This document shows positions 9,625 through 19,871 of a DNA stretch of 27,222 nt, piece after piece; positions within the stretch are counted from its first letter, which is position 1; each line of letters begins with the position of its first letter. The notes below the pieces were generated by a model that saw nothing but the letters and a program-made list of their open reading frames with translations, searched no databases and was not told the origin of the DNA. The position numbers were made by a program, and so were the translations under genes. Origin of the DNA: Entomortierella parvispora (Eukaryota > Mortierellomycota > Mortierellomycetes > Mortierellales > Mortierellaceae); the NCBI GenBank assembly GCA_963573315.1, contig CAUYJH010000023.1:1-27222 (forward strand), written 5' to 3'.

Positions 9625-12600
9625 ATGGAATCCACTTTTGATGCAACAACTGTTGAAGGGCGTCAGATGAGCGCCGCGTCTCACCAAGAACAGCTGGCGT
9701 TGCGCATCAATGAGCGTAAGCTTGCAGTCATCCTCCTGCTACTGTACTGTCTTTCCTTCCTTCCTTCCTTCCTTCCTTCTTTCCTTCATTCATTCCTTCC
9801 ATCATTCTTCCGTACCGAAACCTTGGTATACAGTGAATCAGAAGCTACAAGAACTTGAGACTTCGCGACTGGAAAAACTCAAGCTTTCGGAGTCGCAACC
9901 TCGTGCTGCGTCGATGACGGTATGGCGCTTACTGACTTTATTGACTTTTCTCACTCAGTAAAGCCGCATGCATCTTTTTTAGTAGTTACCCTCCTGTAAG
10001 CCCCCTTCATCCTTCCCTCCCTTCCTGACCGTGTTTTATTACCCTATTACCTCCCTCTCCAAGGATTCCCAGGGGCCTCCTGCACAGCCGCCAGAGCTGG
10101 AATTCACTCAGGGTTCAAAGCGTAAAGCAAGCGCGTCCAGCAAAAGTCCGCATGAGCAACAGAACCAACAGCAACAGGGTTCCAAGAGAAGACGATGGCA
10201 AAGCGGGAGAGCCTCATACTATCGACGTTCAACCACTACTCAAAACCTGCCGTCCTCCCTTGACAACAGCAACACGCCTGGTTCAAAAACCTCTCGAGCT
10301 CAATCAGAGCTGCTAGCAGAAACTCTGATCACACCCTTTGATGCCCTAAGACGGAAGAGAATAGTAGATGTGGTTAAGGAGATGAGGAACGAACGTGGCC
10401 ATAAAATACTCCGAGAAAGAACCATCAAACAGTATGCACCACATCTTGTGGATTTCGAGGTTAGGAATCATAGTTTCCCGCGGATTAAGAATCCAGATGG
10501 TATTATAGACGTGCTGCACTGACATTGACATACTTCACTCTCTTACTAGGATTTCTGTGATGAGAAGGGGTATGACGGGGACGACAGATACAGAGTTCGT
10601 CCAGAAGCTGTCGCATCCTTTTTGACGGAAAGGGTGTTTACCCGTCGCAAAGTTCTTCTCATCAACCTGCAGCTGGGCTACAACGGAGTAATTGGTCTAC
10701 GAGAATACGATCCCAAATATTACCCCGTGGAAGCTGAGAAGGAGGCAGAGGAAATCAAGGCTCGTTTCTGCTCAGGTATTCATGCTTTAGTCGAGATACA
10801 GGTGGAGGCAAGCGTGAGGCATGACCGACTGAGAACTAATTGTTATATCCCTGTTATATCCCTATGTCCTCAGGTGTAGAACTTGATCCTAGCGAGACCA
10901 CAAGTGGCGACGTTGAGGAGGAGGAGGAGGAGTTGGATGATTCCGACGCCGAATCTCCCATGGGACTCGCCAAGGCGGCAAAGTTAGTCTCCAAGGCGAA
11001 GGTGGCCGAATATTCGGTATCGCCAGATTGTCGGTTCATCGTGCCCGTGGGCAAAGAAACTGTGGAGGCTGTTTTGAAGGCGCTGACTTACAGATGGGAG
11101 GTGCAGAACAACCAAAAGCCACAAGATCCACTGAAGGGCGTATTTCAAAAGCCGCGCGATTCAAGGTTGGTTACTAACACACGAGATTCATATTATCGAA
11201 GACTTGTCACGGACACCGTGACACCTTGGCCTGACCGTGGAGTATACTGTGCTCAGCGCGACGGTTACAGTGTCGAGGACTTTTTGCGGATGATGGTTAT
11301 TCTCTGGAAAGGATTCGATACTTGGGACAAGAGAGTAACACTCATTCGAGACCGGATGGCAATCAATCTCCGTCACCAGGCTTTCTTTCGAGATGAGAGT
11401 CTACGCCTCATGGGTCTCTCTGACTGCTTTCGCGAAACCCTCAGCACGACGTTCGCTGGTACCAAAACCAAGGTTCATGGCCTGGCTTTCTGTCTGCGTG
11501 CCGGTAAGACACAGCCTGATTTCAAGACAGACTTTGCAATGGTCTTAAGGCACAAGGACTACATGCGATGCGGTGTTGGTGCAACTGCTTTCTACTTGTT
11601 CGAGCGTTTTCATGTAAGTATTGTTCTGTTGTTCAGAGACGTTGTTAAAAAGAATCAGTTGTGACGGGTCAGTTGAGGGCCAATAGCGGGCGGTTACGAG
11701 TACATGGACGATCGGAATGTGAAAAGGGTACGACTATAACTAACGAGAAAATGAGATACTCTTTGTATTTCTGAATTATAATAATACATAGCACCGAGCT
11801 GAACCGATCCCGGACTTTACCGACATCAACGTGTGGCCCAAATACAAACTTGTGGTTGGAGAAGATAGAACAAAGGAAATTGACTATGCCACCCAGTGGA
11901 GGTCAGTGAAAGCAGCTTTCGCTCTCTGTGGAATTCTTTCCGGTCGAGCTACACATTCTGGTCGTCACTGTGCAGCTCAGGAGTTGCAATTCATGGGTTT
12001 GGCTATCGATCACCTTGCGCGAATGGGTCGTTGGGCACACAGTAAGATGCAGGCGTATTTGTCGACTCTTGAAATCCCAGGAGCGTTTGCGATGGCCGGC
12101 TTCCACAACGAGCGGTACCGACTTGCCAGAGACTGTCTCACACCGCCGCTGGAACTTCAGCGTCTTGTGTTTCCTTGGATTGAGGACCAGTGCACTGGAG
12201 AACATCGAGACGATTGGAGGAAAAAATGTGACAAGATCATGAGGGACGAACCTGAGAGCACCAAGTCCATAATTGAGGAGATCTACAACGGAGTCATGAG
12301 CGAGCAAGAGCGGAAGAAGAAGCAGGGGCCAGAAGCGGCTATCGGCAGTAACGCAGGCGCGTCAAAAGGACCAAGTCAACAATCTCAAGATCCGAAGCAG
12401 CAGAAGCCGCGTCTCTACTCATACTTTGATATTTCCAAGGATGGCTTTCTTTCCCTCCTCCTTTGGCTCCGTCGGGTCATCATTCAGGACGCAGCTATGT
12501 TTTTGAATGATGGCGCCACGAACCACCTCCTTGAAGATCCGATTTTTAAGCATCCCCTGTTCCTGGAGTACAAGGACAGCCTGACTGAAGCAATGAAGAA

Positions 12601-13546
12601 CAACAATATGAGCTCTCAACCAGATACAAACTTGGAGCAGATGGCGCAGTCTCTGCAGGACATGGAGCTCAACCATGCGAATACTTTAGCAGCCTTACGA
12701 CAAGAGCAACGTTCAACGAAGCAGCAGTTCCAGGAAATTCTCCAGACGATCCAATCCGGGTTCGAAGGCGTTTTTGAGTATATCGATCAAGATTGGCAGA
12801 GAAGGAGAGCAGAAGAGGATATCCTTATGGAGAACATTTTTGAAGCAAATCAAACGGCAGCTATTGAAGCAAACCAAAGGGTGCTTCAGGGATTCATGAA
12901 TCGGCAAAGAACTAGTGCCGACATGTCGACCAATTCTGTATCTTCTGGTATGACGCGAGCCCTGGGCACGGTTTGTGCAAGTCTCGCGCACTTGTCATTG
13001 CCATCTCAACCACCCAAAGCGGTCCTCCCGTCTCAACCACCCCGAGGGCTCTTGCCATCGCGACCGTCCCAGGCGTTCTGGCCCTCGCAGCCATCTTCAA
13101 CTGCTCAGGCTGCTCAGGCTGCTCAGGCTGCTCAGGCGCAACGACAGTCGGAGCCTCCAGCCGTTGTTTCTCCGGCGTTATCATCTCAAGGACATGGTAA
13201 CACCAGTGCACTGAGCACATTCAAGTTTGATCGAGGTGCATTAACTATTGGGGAGATCTGGAACGAATGCCTTCGGTACGAGGAGGCCAAAAAGGCTAGA
13301 GATTTTGTCGAGTTCACAAAATTAGGTCGGTCGGAAGAACGGTATATAAACGAGCGCCAGGTCGTCCTCCATGAAGTCCGGTACATTGTTGGCTTAGGGC
13401 AAATTTCTGTCGAAAAAGCCATCCAAGATCTGAGCACTGAACATGCCGAGTCCAAGGAGAGTATCGCGCGCTTTTTGAAAATGTTACGAAAAAGACAGGT
13501 GGAAAGAAAGATGAGTCGTGATGGTATTTCCTTTATCAATCAATAG
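9625..13546 (+). CDS. Crypton tyrosine recombinase with GCR1-like C-terminus (copy A), 6 exons
   Basis: Exons 9625-9715, 9834-9919, 10064-10459, 10550-10775, 10874-11613 and 11792-13546 join in frame to 1097 aa. The recombinase would excise and integrate the element as a circle. A Lys/Arg cluster near residues 72-105 (GSKRKAS, GSKRRRW) could be a nuclear signal. A core-binding region follows (KQYAPHLVDFE-DFCDEKG, about 180-260), then an acidic run near 275-290. Catalytic residues are the box I Arg in FRDESLR (about 439), H-x-x-R in THSGRH (His568, Arg571), Trp594 in GRWAHS and the nucleophile Tyr602 in QAYLST. A Gln-rich, Ala-Gln linker with four 9-bp repeats at 13102-13137 precedes a GCR1_C-like DNA-binding region (about 995-1097; RYINERQVVLHEV). 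Intron 3 uses donor GTTAGG. The frame is intact and all active-site residues are present. Confidence 0.85.
9752..9803. repeat. TTCC/CATT microsatellite in intron 1
   Basis: A run of TTCC units grading into CATT units forms most of the first intron (9716-9833) and serves as its pyrimidine tract. The same repeat, without a length change, occurs in copy B at about 14739-14790. Confidence 0.85.
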
Positions 13547-14142
13547 CTCACTCGTCATTGTCTTGTCATCTTGTTATCTCGCTATGTGAAGTCAGTGTCA
13601 ACTCAACAACTCAACAGCTCAACAATTGAGTAAATAAATAAATGATTTATTATCGAGTTAATCAAACACAGTAACTCTTTGGGCGGTGGGCGAGGATGGA
13701 AGAAAGCAAAAAGTGTCCCATGGACCCAAGTGCCTCTAGTGACATGGGTGACTATGAGGTTATAGAACATTCAATGAGGATAGGGGGGGATGCTAAGGGT
13801 ATGAAAGTGCACGATAGGGGGAGCAAGAAATAAGAAGAGAGAGTGAGTCAATCGGAAAATGAGTGAATGGAGGGAGTGGATGAGGGAATGTAAGATGCAT
13901 GTGAAATGAATGGTGCAACCAAGCACCTGTTCACCTTTTCCCTTGTGCCTGTGTCCTGTGCCTTGGGAATTTTTATTTCATGTTTTTTCATACCAGCTAC
14001 TTCCAGGGTTTTTTGCACGAACACAGAATCTCGTCTAATCTCACCCACTTTAGCTGGTGAGAAGTAAAATCTCGGACGTCAATCTCACAATTTGATATGT
14101 TTCACATCACGTGCTTAGAATAATTTCGAGCAGGCTACCGCC
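13547..14142 (+). other. 3' tail of Crypton copy A
   Basis: This non-coding tail starts with AATAAATAAATG soon after the stop (near 13630), a likely polyadenylation signal. It ends with an inverted repeat TCTCACC (14039-14045) / GGTGAGA (14056-14062), the motif AATCTCACAATTT (14081-14093) and a CACGTG palindrome 30-35 bp before the core. The short open frames here look non-coding. Confidence 0.6.
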
Positions 14143-14151
14143 ACTGTATCC
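14143..14151. repeat. Crypton core direct repeat, middle junction
   Basis: This single ACTGTATCC joins the end of copy A to the start of copy B. Its left side matches the left side of the 19130 core and its right side matches the right side of the 9156 core. It is therefore a true end-to-start junction of the element. Confidence 0.92.
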
Positions 14152-14163
14152 GGCTCCACGAAT

Positions 14164-14187
14164 TTGAGATTGAGACTCAAATCTCAA
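14164..14187. repeat. Left subterminal inverted repeat of Crypton copy B
   Basis: The same TTGAGATT/AATCTCAA 8-bp arms as in copy A, 12 bp inside the middle core. Confidence 0.7.
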
Positions 14188-14611
14188 TTCTAAGCCACCA
14201 CTTCACGTGACTTCAAGCATGCTACTTTCCTATTCATGTGATAAATCTCAAATTGGTGCATGCTACTTTTTCAGCTACATGACCCACTCAGCTACAAATA
14301 CCGTCTGTCTGCACGTGGCGCCGCGTCCTTTGGATCTTTTGCCCCTCCTGACAGAAAAAAAAAAAAAAAAAAAAAACGCGAAGGTCAACCTTGGCCATTG
14401 CATTGCAGCCCTCCTCCCGTATTAATTTTACTCACTCATCCATCCACTCGCCGACCCACGTACTCTCAAGCCTACTCATTCATTCACTCATCCATTCATT
14501 CCCCCCACCCTTGCCACACCTCATTGCTCCACTTTCGTCCACTCACCTTTTTCTCGACAACAGATCTATTGACTGACCCAACAAACACACAAGGCGACCT
14601 GGAAAAGACAG

Positions 14612-17600
14612 ATGGAATCCACTTTTGATGCAACAACTGTTGAAGGGCGTCAGATGAGCGCCGCGTCTCACCAAGAACAGCTGGCGTTGCGCATCAATGA
14701 GCGTAAGCTTGCAGTCATCCTCCTGCTACTGTACTGTCTTTCCTTCCTTCCTTCCTTCCTTCCTTCTTTCCTTCATTCATTCCTTCCATCATTCTTCCGT
14801 ACCGAAACCTTGGTATACAGTGAATCAGAAGCTACAAGAACTTGAGACTTCGCGACTGGAAAAACTCAAGCTTTCGGAGTCGCAACCTCGTGCTGCGTCG
14901 ATGACGGTATGGCGCTTACTGACTTTATTGACTTTTCTCACTCAGTAAAGCCGCATGCATCTTTTTTAGTAGTTACCCTCCTGTAAGCCCCCTTCATCCT
15001 TCCCTCCCTTCCTGACCGTGTTTTATTACCCTATTACCTCCCTCTCCAAGGATTCCCAGGGGCCTCCTGCACAGCCGCCAGAGCTGGAATTCACTCAGGG
15101 TTCAAAGCGTAAAGCAAGCGCGTCCAGCAAAAGTCCGCATGAGCAACAGAACCAACAGCAACAGGGTTCCAAGAGAAGACGATGGCAAAGCGGGAGAGCC
15201 TCATACTATCGACGTTCAACCACTACTCAAAACCTGCCGTCCTCCCTTGACAACAGCAACACGCCTGGTTCAAAAACCTCTCGAGCTCAATCAGAGCTGC
15301 TAGCAGAAACTCTGATCACACCCTTTGATGCCCTAAGACGGAAGAGAATAGTAGATGTGGTTAAGGAGATGAGGAACGAACGTGGCCATAAAATACTCCG
15401 AGAAAGAACCATCAAACAGTATGCACCACATCTTGTGGATTTCGAGGTTAGGAATCATAGTTTCCCGCGGATTAAGAATCCAGATGGTATTATAGACGTG
15501 CTGCACTGACATTGACATACTTCACTCTCTTACTAGGATTTCTGTGATGAGAAGGGGTATGACGGGGACGACAGATACAGAGTTCGTCCAGAAGCTGTCG
15601 CATCCTTTTTGACGGAAAGGGTGTTTACCCGTCGCAAAGTTCTTCTCATCAACCTGCAGCTGGGCTACAACGGAGTAATTGGTCTACGAGAATACGATCC
15701 CAAATATTACCCCGTGGAAGCTGAGAAGGAGGCAGAGGAAATCAAGGCTCGTTTCTGCTCAGGTATTCATGCTTTAGTCGAGATACAGGTGGAGGCAAGC
15801 GTGAGGCATGACCGACTGAGAACTAATTGTTATATCCCTGTTATATCCCTATGTCCTCAGGTGTAGAACTTGATCCTAGCGAGACCACAAGTGGCGACGT
15901 TGAGGAGGAGGAGGAGGAGTTGGATGATTCCGACGCCGAATCTCCCATGGGACTCGCCAAGGCGGCAAAGTTAGTCTCCAAGGCGAAGGTGGCCGAATAT
16001 TCGGTATCGCCAGATTGTCGGTTCATCGTGCCCGTGGGCAAAGAAACTGTGGAGGCTGTTTTGAAGGCGCTGACTTACAGATGGGAGGTGCAGAACAACC
16101 AAAAGCCACAAGATCCACTGAAGGGCGTATTTCAAAAGCCGCGCGATTCAAGGTTGGTTACTAACACACGAGATTCATATTATCGAAGACTTGTCACGGA
16201 CACCGTGACACCTTGGCCTGACCGTGGAGTATACTGTGCTCAGCGCGACGGTTACAGTGTCGAGGACTTTTTGCGGATGATGGTTATTCTCTGGAAAGGA
16301 TTCGATACTTGGGACAAGAGAGTAACACTCATTCGAGACCGGATGGCAATCAATCTCCGTCACCAGGCTTTCTTTCGAGATGAGAGTCTACGCCTCATGG
16401 GTCTCTCTGACTGCTTTCGCGAAACCCTCAGCACGACGTTCGCTGGTACCAAAACCAAGGTTCATGGCCTGGCTTTCTGTCTGCGTGCCGGTAAGACACA
16501 GCCTGATTTCAAGACAGACTTTGCAATGGTCTTAAGGCACAAGGACTACATGCGATGCGGTGTTGGTGCAACTGCTTTCTACTTGTTCGAGCGTTTTCAT
16601 GTAAGTATTGTTCTGTTGTTCAGAGACGTTGTTAAAAAGAATCAGTTGTGACGGGTCAGTTGAGGGCCAATAGCGGGCGGTTACGAGTACATGGACGATC
16701 GGAATGTGAAAAGGGTACGACTATAACTAACGAGAAAATGAGATACTCTTTGTATTTCTGAATTATAATAATACATAGCACCGAGCTGAACCGATCCCGG
16801 ACTTTACCGACATCAACGTGTGGCCCAAATACAAACTTGTGGTTGGAGAAGATAGAACAAAGGAAATTGACTATGCCACCCAGTGGAGGTCAGTGAAAGC
16901 AGCTTTCGCTCTCTGTGGAATTCTTTCCGGTCGAGCTACACATTCTGGTCGTCACTGTGCAGCTCAGGAGTTGCAATTCATGGGTTTGGCTATCGATCAC
17001 CTTGCGCGAATGGGTCGTTGGGCACACAGTAAGATGCAGGCGTATTTGTCGACTCTTGAAATCCCAGGAGCGTTTGCGATGGCCGGCTTCCACAACGAGC
17101 GGTACCGACTTGCCAGAGACTGTCTCACACCGCCGCTGGAACTTCAGCGTCTTGTGTTTCCTTGGATTGAGGACCAGTGCACTGGAGAACATCGAGACGA
17201 TTGGAGGAAAAAATGTGACAAGATCATGAGGGACGAACCTGAGAGCACCAAGTCCATAATTGAGGAGATCTACAACGGAGTCATGAGCGAGCAAGAGCGG
17301 AAGAAGAAGCAGGGGCCAGAAGCGGCTATCGGCAGTAACGCAGGCGCGTCAAAAGGACCAAGTCAACAATCTCAAGATCCGAAGCAGCAGAAGCCGCGTC
17401 TCTACTCATACTTTGATATTTCCAAGGATGGCTTTCTTTCCCTCCTCCTTTGGCTCCGTCGGGTCATCATTCAGGACGCAGCTATGTTTTTGAATGATGG
17501 CGCCACGAACCACCTCCTTGAAGATCCGATTTTTAAGCATCCCCTGTTCCTGGAGTACAAGGACAGCCTGACTGAAGCAATGAAGAACAACAATATGAGC

Positions 17601-18533
17601 TCTCAACCAGATACAAACTTGGAGCAGATGGCGCAGTCTCTGCAGGACATGGAGCTCAACCATGCGAATACTTTAGCAGCCTTACGACAAGAGCAACGTT
17701 CAACGAAGCAGCAGTTCCAGGAAATTCTCCAGACGATCCAATCCGGGTTCGAAGGCGTTTTTGAGTATATCGATCAAGATTGGCAGAGAAGGAGAGCAGA
17801 AGAGGATATCCTTATGGAGAACATTTTTGAAGCAAATCAAACGGCAGCTATTGAAGCAAACCAAAGGGTGCTTCAGGGATTCATGAATCGGCAAAGAACT
17901 AGTGCCGACATGTCGACCAATTCTGTATCTTCTGGTATGACGCGAGCCCTGGGCACGGTTTGTGCAAGTCTCGCGCACTTGTCATTGCCATCTCAACCAC
18001 CCAAAGCGGTCCTCCCGTCTCAACCACCCCGAGGGCTCTTGCCATCGCGACCGTCCCAGGCGTTCTGGCCCTCGCAGCCATCTTCAACTGCTCAGGCTGC
18101 TCAGGCTGCTCAGGCTGCTCAGGCGCAACGACAGTCGGAGCCTCCAGCCGTTGTTTCTCCGGCGTTATCATCTCAAGGACATGGTAACACCAGTGCACTG
18201 AGCACATTCAAGTTTGATCGAGGTGCATTAACTATTGGGGAGATCTGGAACGAATGCCTTCGGTACGAGGAGGCCAAAAAGGCTAGAGATTTTGTCGAGT
18301 TCACAAAATTAGGTCGGTCGGAAGAACGGTATATAAACGAGCGCCAGGTCGTCCTCCATGAAGTCCGGTACATTGTTGGCTTAGGGCAAATTTCTGTCGA
18401 AAAAGCCATCCAAGATCTGAGCACTGAACATGCCGAGTCCAAGGAGAGTATCGCGCGCTTTTTGAAAATGTTACGAAAAAGACAGGTGGAAAGAAAGATG
18501 AGTCGTGATGGTATTTCCTTTATCAATCAATAG
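14612..18533 (+). CDS. Crypton tyrosine recombinase with GCR1-like C-terminus (copy B), 6 exons
   Basis: Exons 14612-14702, 14821-14906, 15051-15446, 15537-15762, 15861-16600 and 16779-18533 encode the same 1097-aa protein as copy A. The box I Arg, HxxR, Trp and Tyr are all intact, as is the C-terminal GCR1_C-like region. Because the middle core separates the two genes, copy B keeps its own full promoter region. Two functional-looking recombinase genes bounded by identical cores mean that either copy, or both, could in principle be excised as a circle. That is inference from family behaviour. Confidence 0.85.
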
Positions 18534-19025
18534 CTCACTCGTCATTGTCTTGTCATCTTGTTATCTCGCTATGTGAAGTCAGTGTCAACTCAACAACTCA
18601 ACAGCTCAACAATTGAGTAAATAAATAAATGATTTATTATCGAGTTAATCAAACACAGTAACTCTTTGGGCGGTGGGCGAGGATGGAAGAAAGCAAAAAG
18701 TGTCCCATGGACCCAAGTGCCTCTAGTGACATGGGTGACTATGAGGTTATAGAACATTCAATGAGGATAGGGGGGGATGCTAAGGGTATGAAAGTGCACG
18801 ATAGGGGGAGCAAGAAATAAGAAGAGAGAGTGAGTCAATCGGAAAATGAGTGAATGGAGGGAGTGGATGAGGGAATGTAAGATGCATGTGAAATGAATGG
18901 TGCAACCAAGCACCTGTTCACCTTTTCCCTTGTGCCTGTGTCCTGTGCCTTGGGAATTTTTATTTCATGTTTTTTCATACCAGCTACTTCCAGGGTTTTT
19001 TGCACGAACACAGAATCTCGTCTAA

Positions 19026-19049
19026 TCTCACCCACTTTAGCTGGTGAGA
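19026..19049. repeat. Right subterminal inverted repeat of Crypton copy B
   Basis: TCTCACC and GGTGAGA are 7-bp arms with a 10-nt loop, 80 bp before the right core. It is the counterpart of 14039-14062 in copy A. The TCTCA/TGAGA word is shared with the left-end inverted repeat. Confidence 0.65.
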
Positions 19050-19129
19050 AGTAAAATCTCGGACGTCAATCTCACAATTTGATATGTTTCACATCACGTG
19101 CTTAGAATAATTTCGAGCAGGCTACCGCC

Positions 19130-19138
19130 ACTGTATCC
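19130..19138. repeat. Crypton core direct repeat, right
   Basis: This is the third ACTGTATCC. Its left flank (ctaccgcc) matches the middle junction. Its right flank (caaggtc) is new, i.e. host or older sequence. Together with the left core it defines an inferred empty site in which one core joins the sequence before 9156 to that after 19138. Confidence 0.9.
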
Positions 19139-19871
19139 CAAGGTCATGATTCCTAATTTGCATCATGATTTGTGATTTTGATCACGTGATAAAGCAGTAT
19201 CTTTTTCTTTCACTTGATGACTCCAATAAAATACTGGTCAGTATGTCCAGGCAAAGCGCCGTTGAACAGATGCAACATGGTACGTCTAGCAAGCAAGCAG
19301 GACTGAGGCGCGACAAAAAGTGCGCGACCACAAAAGCCTAACGAGCGGGACCTTCTTTTTCAGAGAGGCAAAGATCAAGTAGACAAATAGACCAAGGGTC
19401 ATTGCCATTGTTCGAGCACCCGCGGCTGCACACGATTGATTCACAGCAATCCAATGGACACACGCTCACAAGCAAGGACGACAGCCGAAAACACCTCTCT
19501 CCTGGCGTAGGATAACATGATACGAAGCAGCTGTCGTCCAAGTCCGTCTAATAGGTCATAATTAGAACACATTTGAGGTCAGCGCTCTTGGAGCGATCTC
19601 ATCCGCTTGCGGACTCATAGTCCTCAAAGTGCTCAGCGGATGCGTGTGCTCTCGTAGACACAGGTGCTACGCGACGTCAATTGACGCGAACTCGTGTAAA
19701 GATAGACAGATAGACAGACGCGTCTCCTGGCAAAAGAAGATCAAGAGTCCGCAAGAACGGTCTGCCACCTGGATCAAGGTTGTCAGTCTCAGAGGAGACC
19801 AGAATGGCGGATAAAAGAGGAAGAGAATAATCATCGCAACGACGGGTTCCCAATGGCACTGATTTTTATTT
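19139..19871. other. Non-coding stretch between tandem Cryptons and the minus-strand Crypton gene
   Basis: No convincing gene is seen. It contains the palindrome ATCACGTGAT (19181-19190), an inverted repeat ATACTG-GT-CAGTAT (19231-19244) and a short GATA/GACA run near 19698-19718. At its right end are AATAAA-like words just downstream of the minus-strand Crypton stop. Part of it is probably the 3' tail of that Crypton. Confidence 0.5.

Larger units (their letters stand above)
9156..14142 (+). mobile_element. Crypton copy A (4987 bp)
   Basis: This is a complete Crypton unit: core, subterminal inverted repeat, CT-rich promoter, six-exon tyrosine recombinase gene, A/T-rich 3' tail, subterminal inverted repeat, next core. 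It has no long terminal inverted repeats and no transposase of DDE or RepHel type, as expected for Cryptons, which move as circles by tyrosine recombination. It is followed without a gap by copy B. Confidence 0.9.
14143..19129 (+). mobile_element. Crypton copy B (4987 bp, apparently identical to A)
   Basis: This copy has the same length, every open frame is shifted by exactly 4987, and all the translations match. Even length-unstable tracts agree (A22 before the promoter, G7 in the tail, the intron microsatellite). I could not check every base, but no difference was seen. This implies a very recent event. Confidence 0.9.

Noticed and set aside
9220-9641. Short plus-strand open frames at the Crypton left end (also 14207-14628)
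   Set aside because: They run through the A22 tract and the pyrimidine-rich promoter; composition is low-complexity and they lie upstream of the well-supported start at 9625.
10511-10549. Alternative donor GTGCTG for Crypton intron 3
   Set aside because: It would give a 39-nt intron; the upstream GTTAGG donor gives 90 nt and restores DFE-DFCDEKG, matching the intron position in copy C.
12912-13220. Minus-strand open frame with EQPEQPEQ repeats opposite the Crypton gene (also 17899-18207)
   Set aside because: It is the antisense shadow of the Ala-Gln repeat in the recombinase exon; no independent start, motif or splice support.
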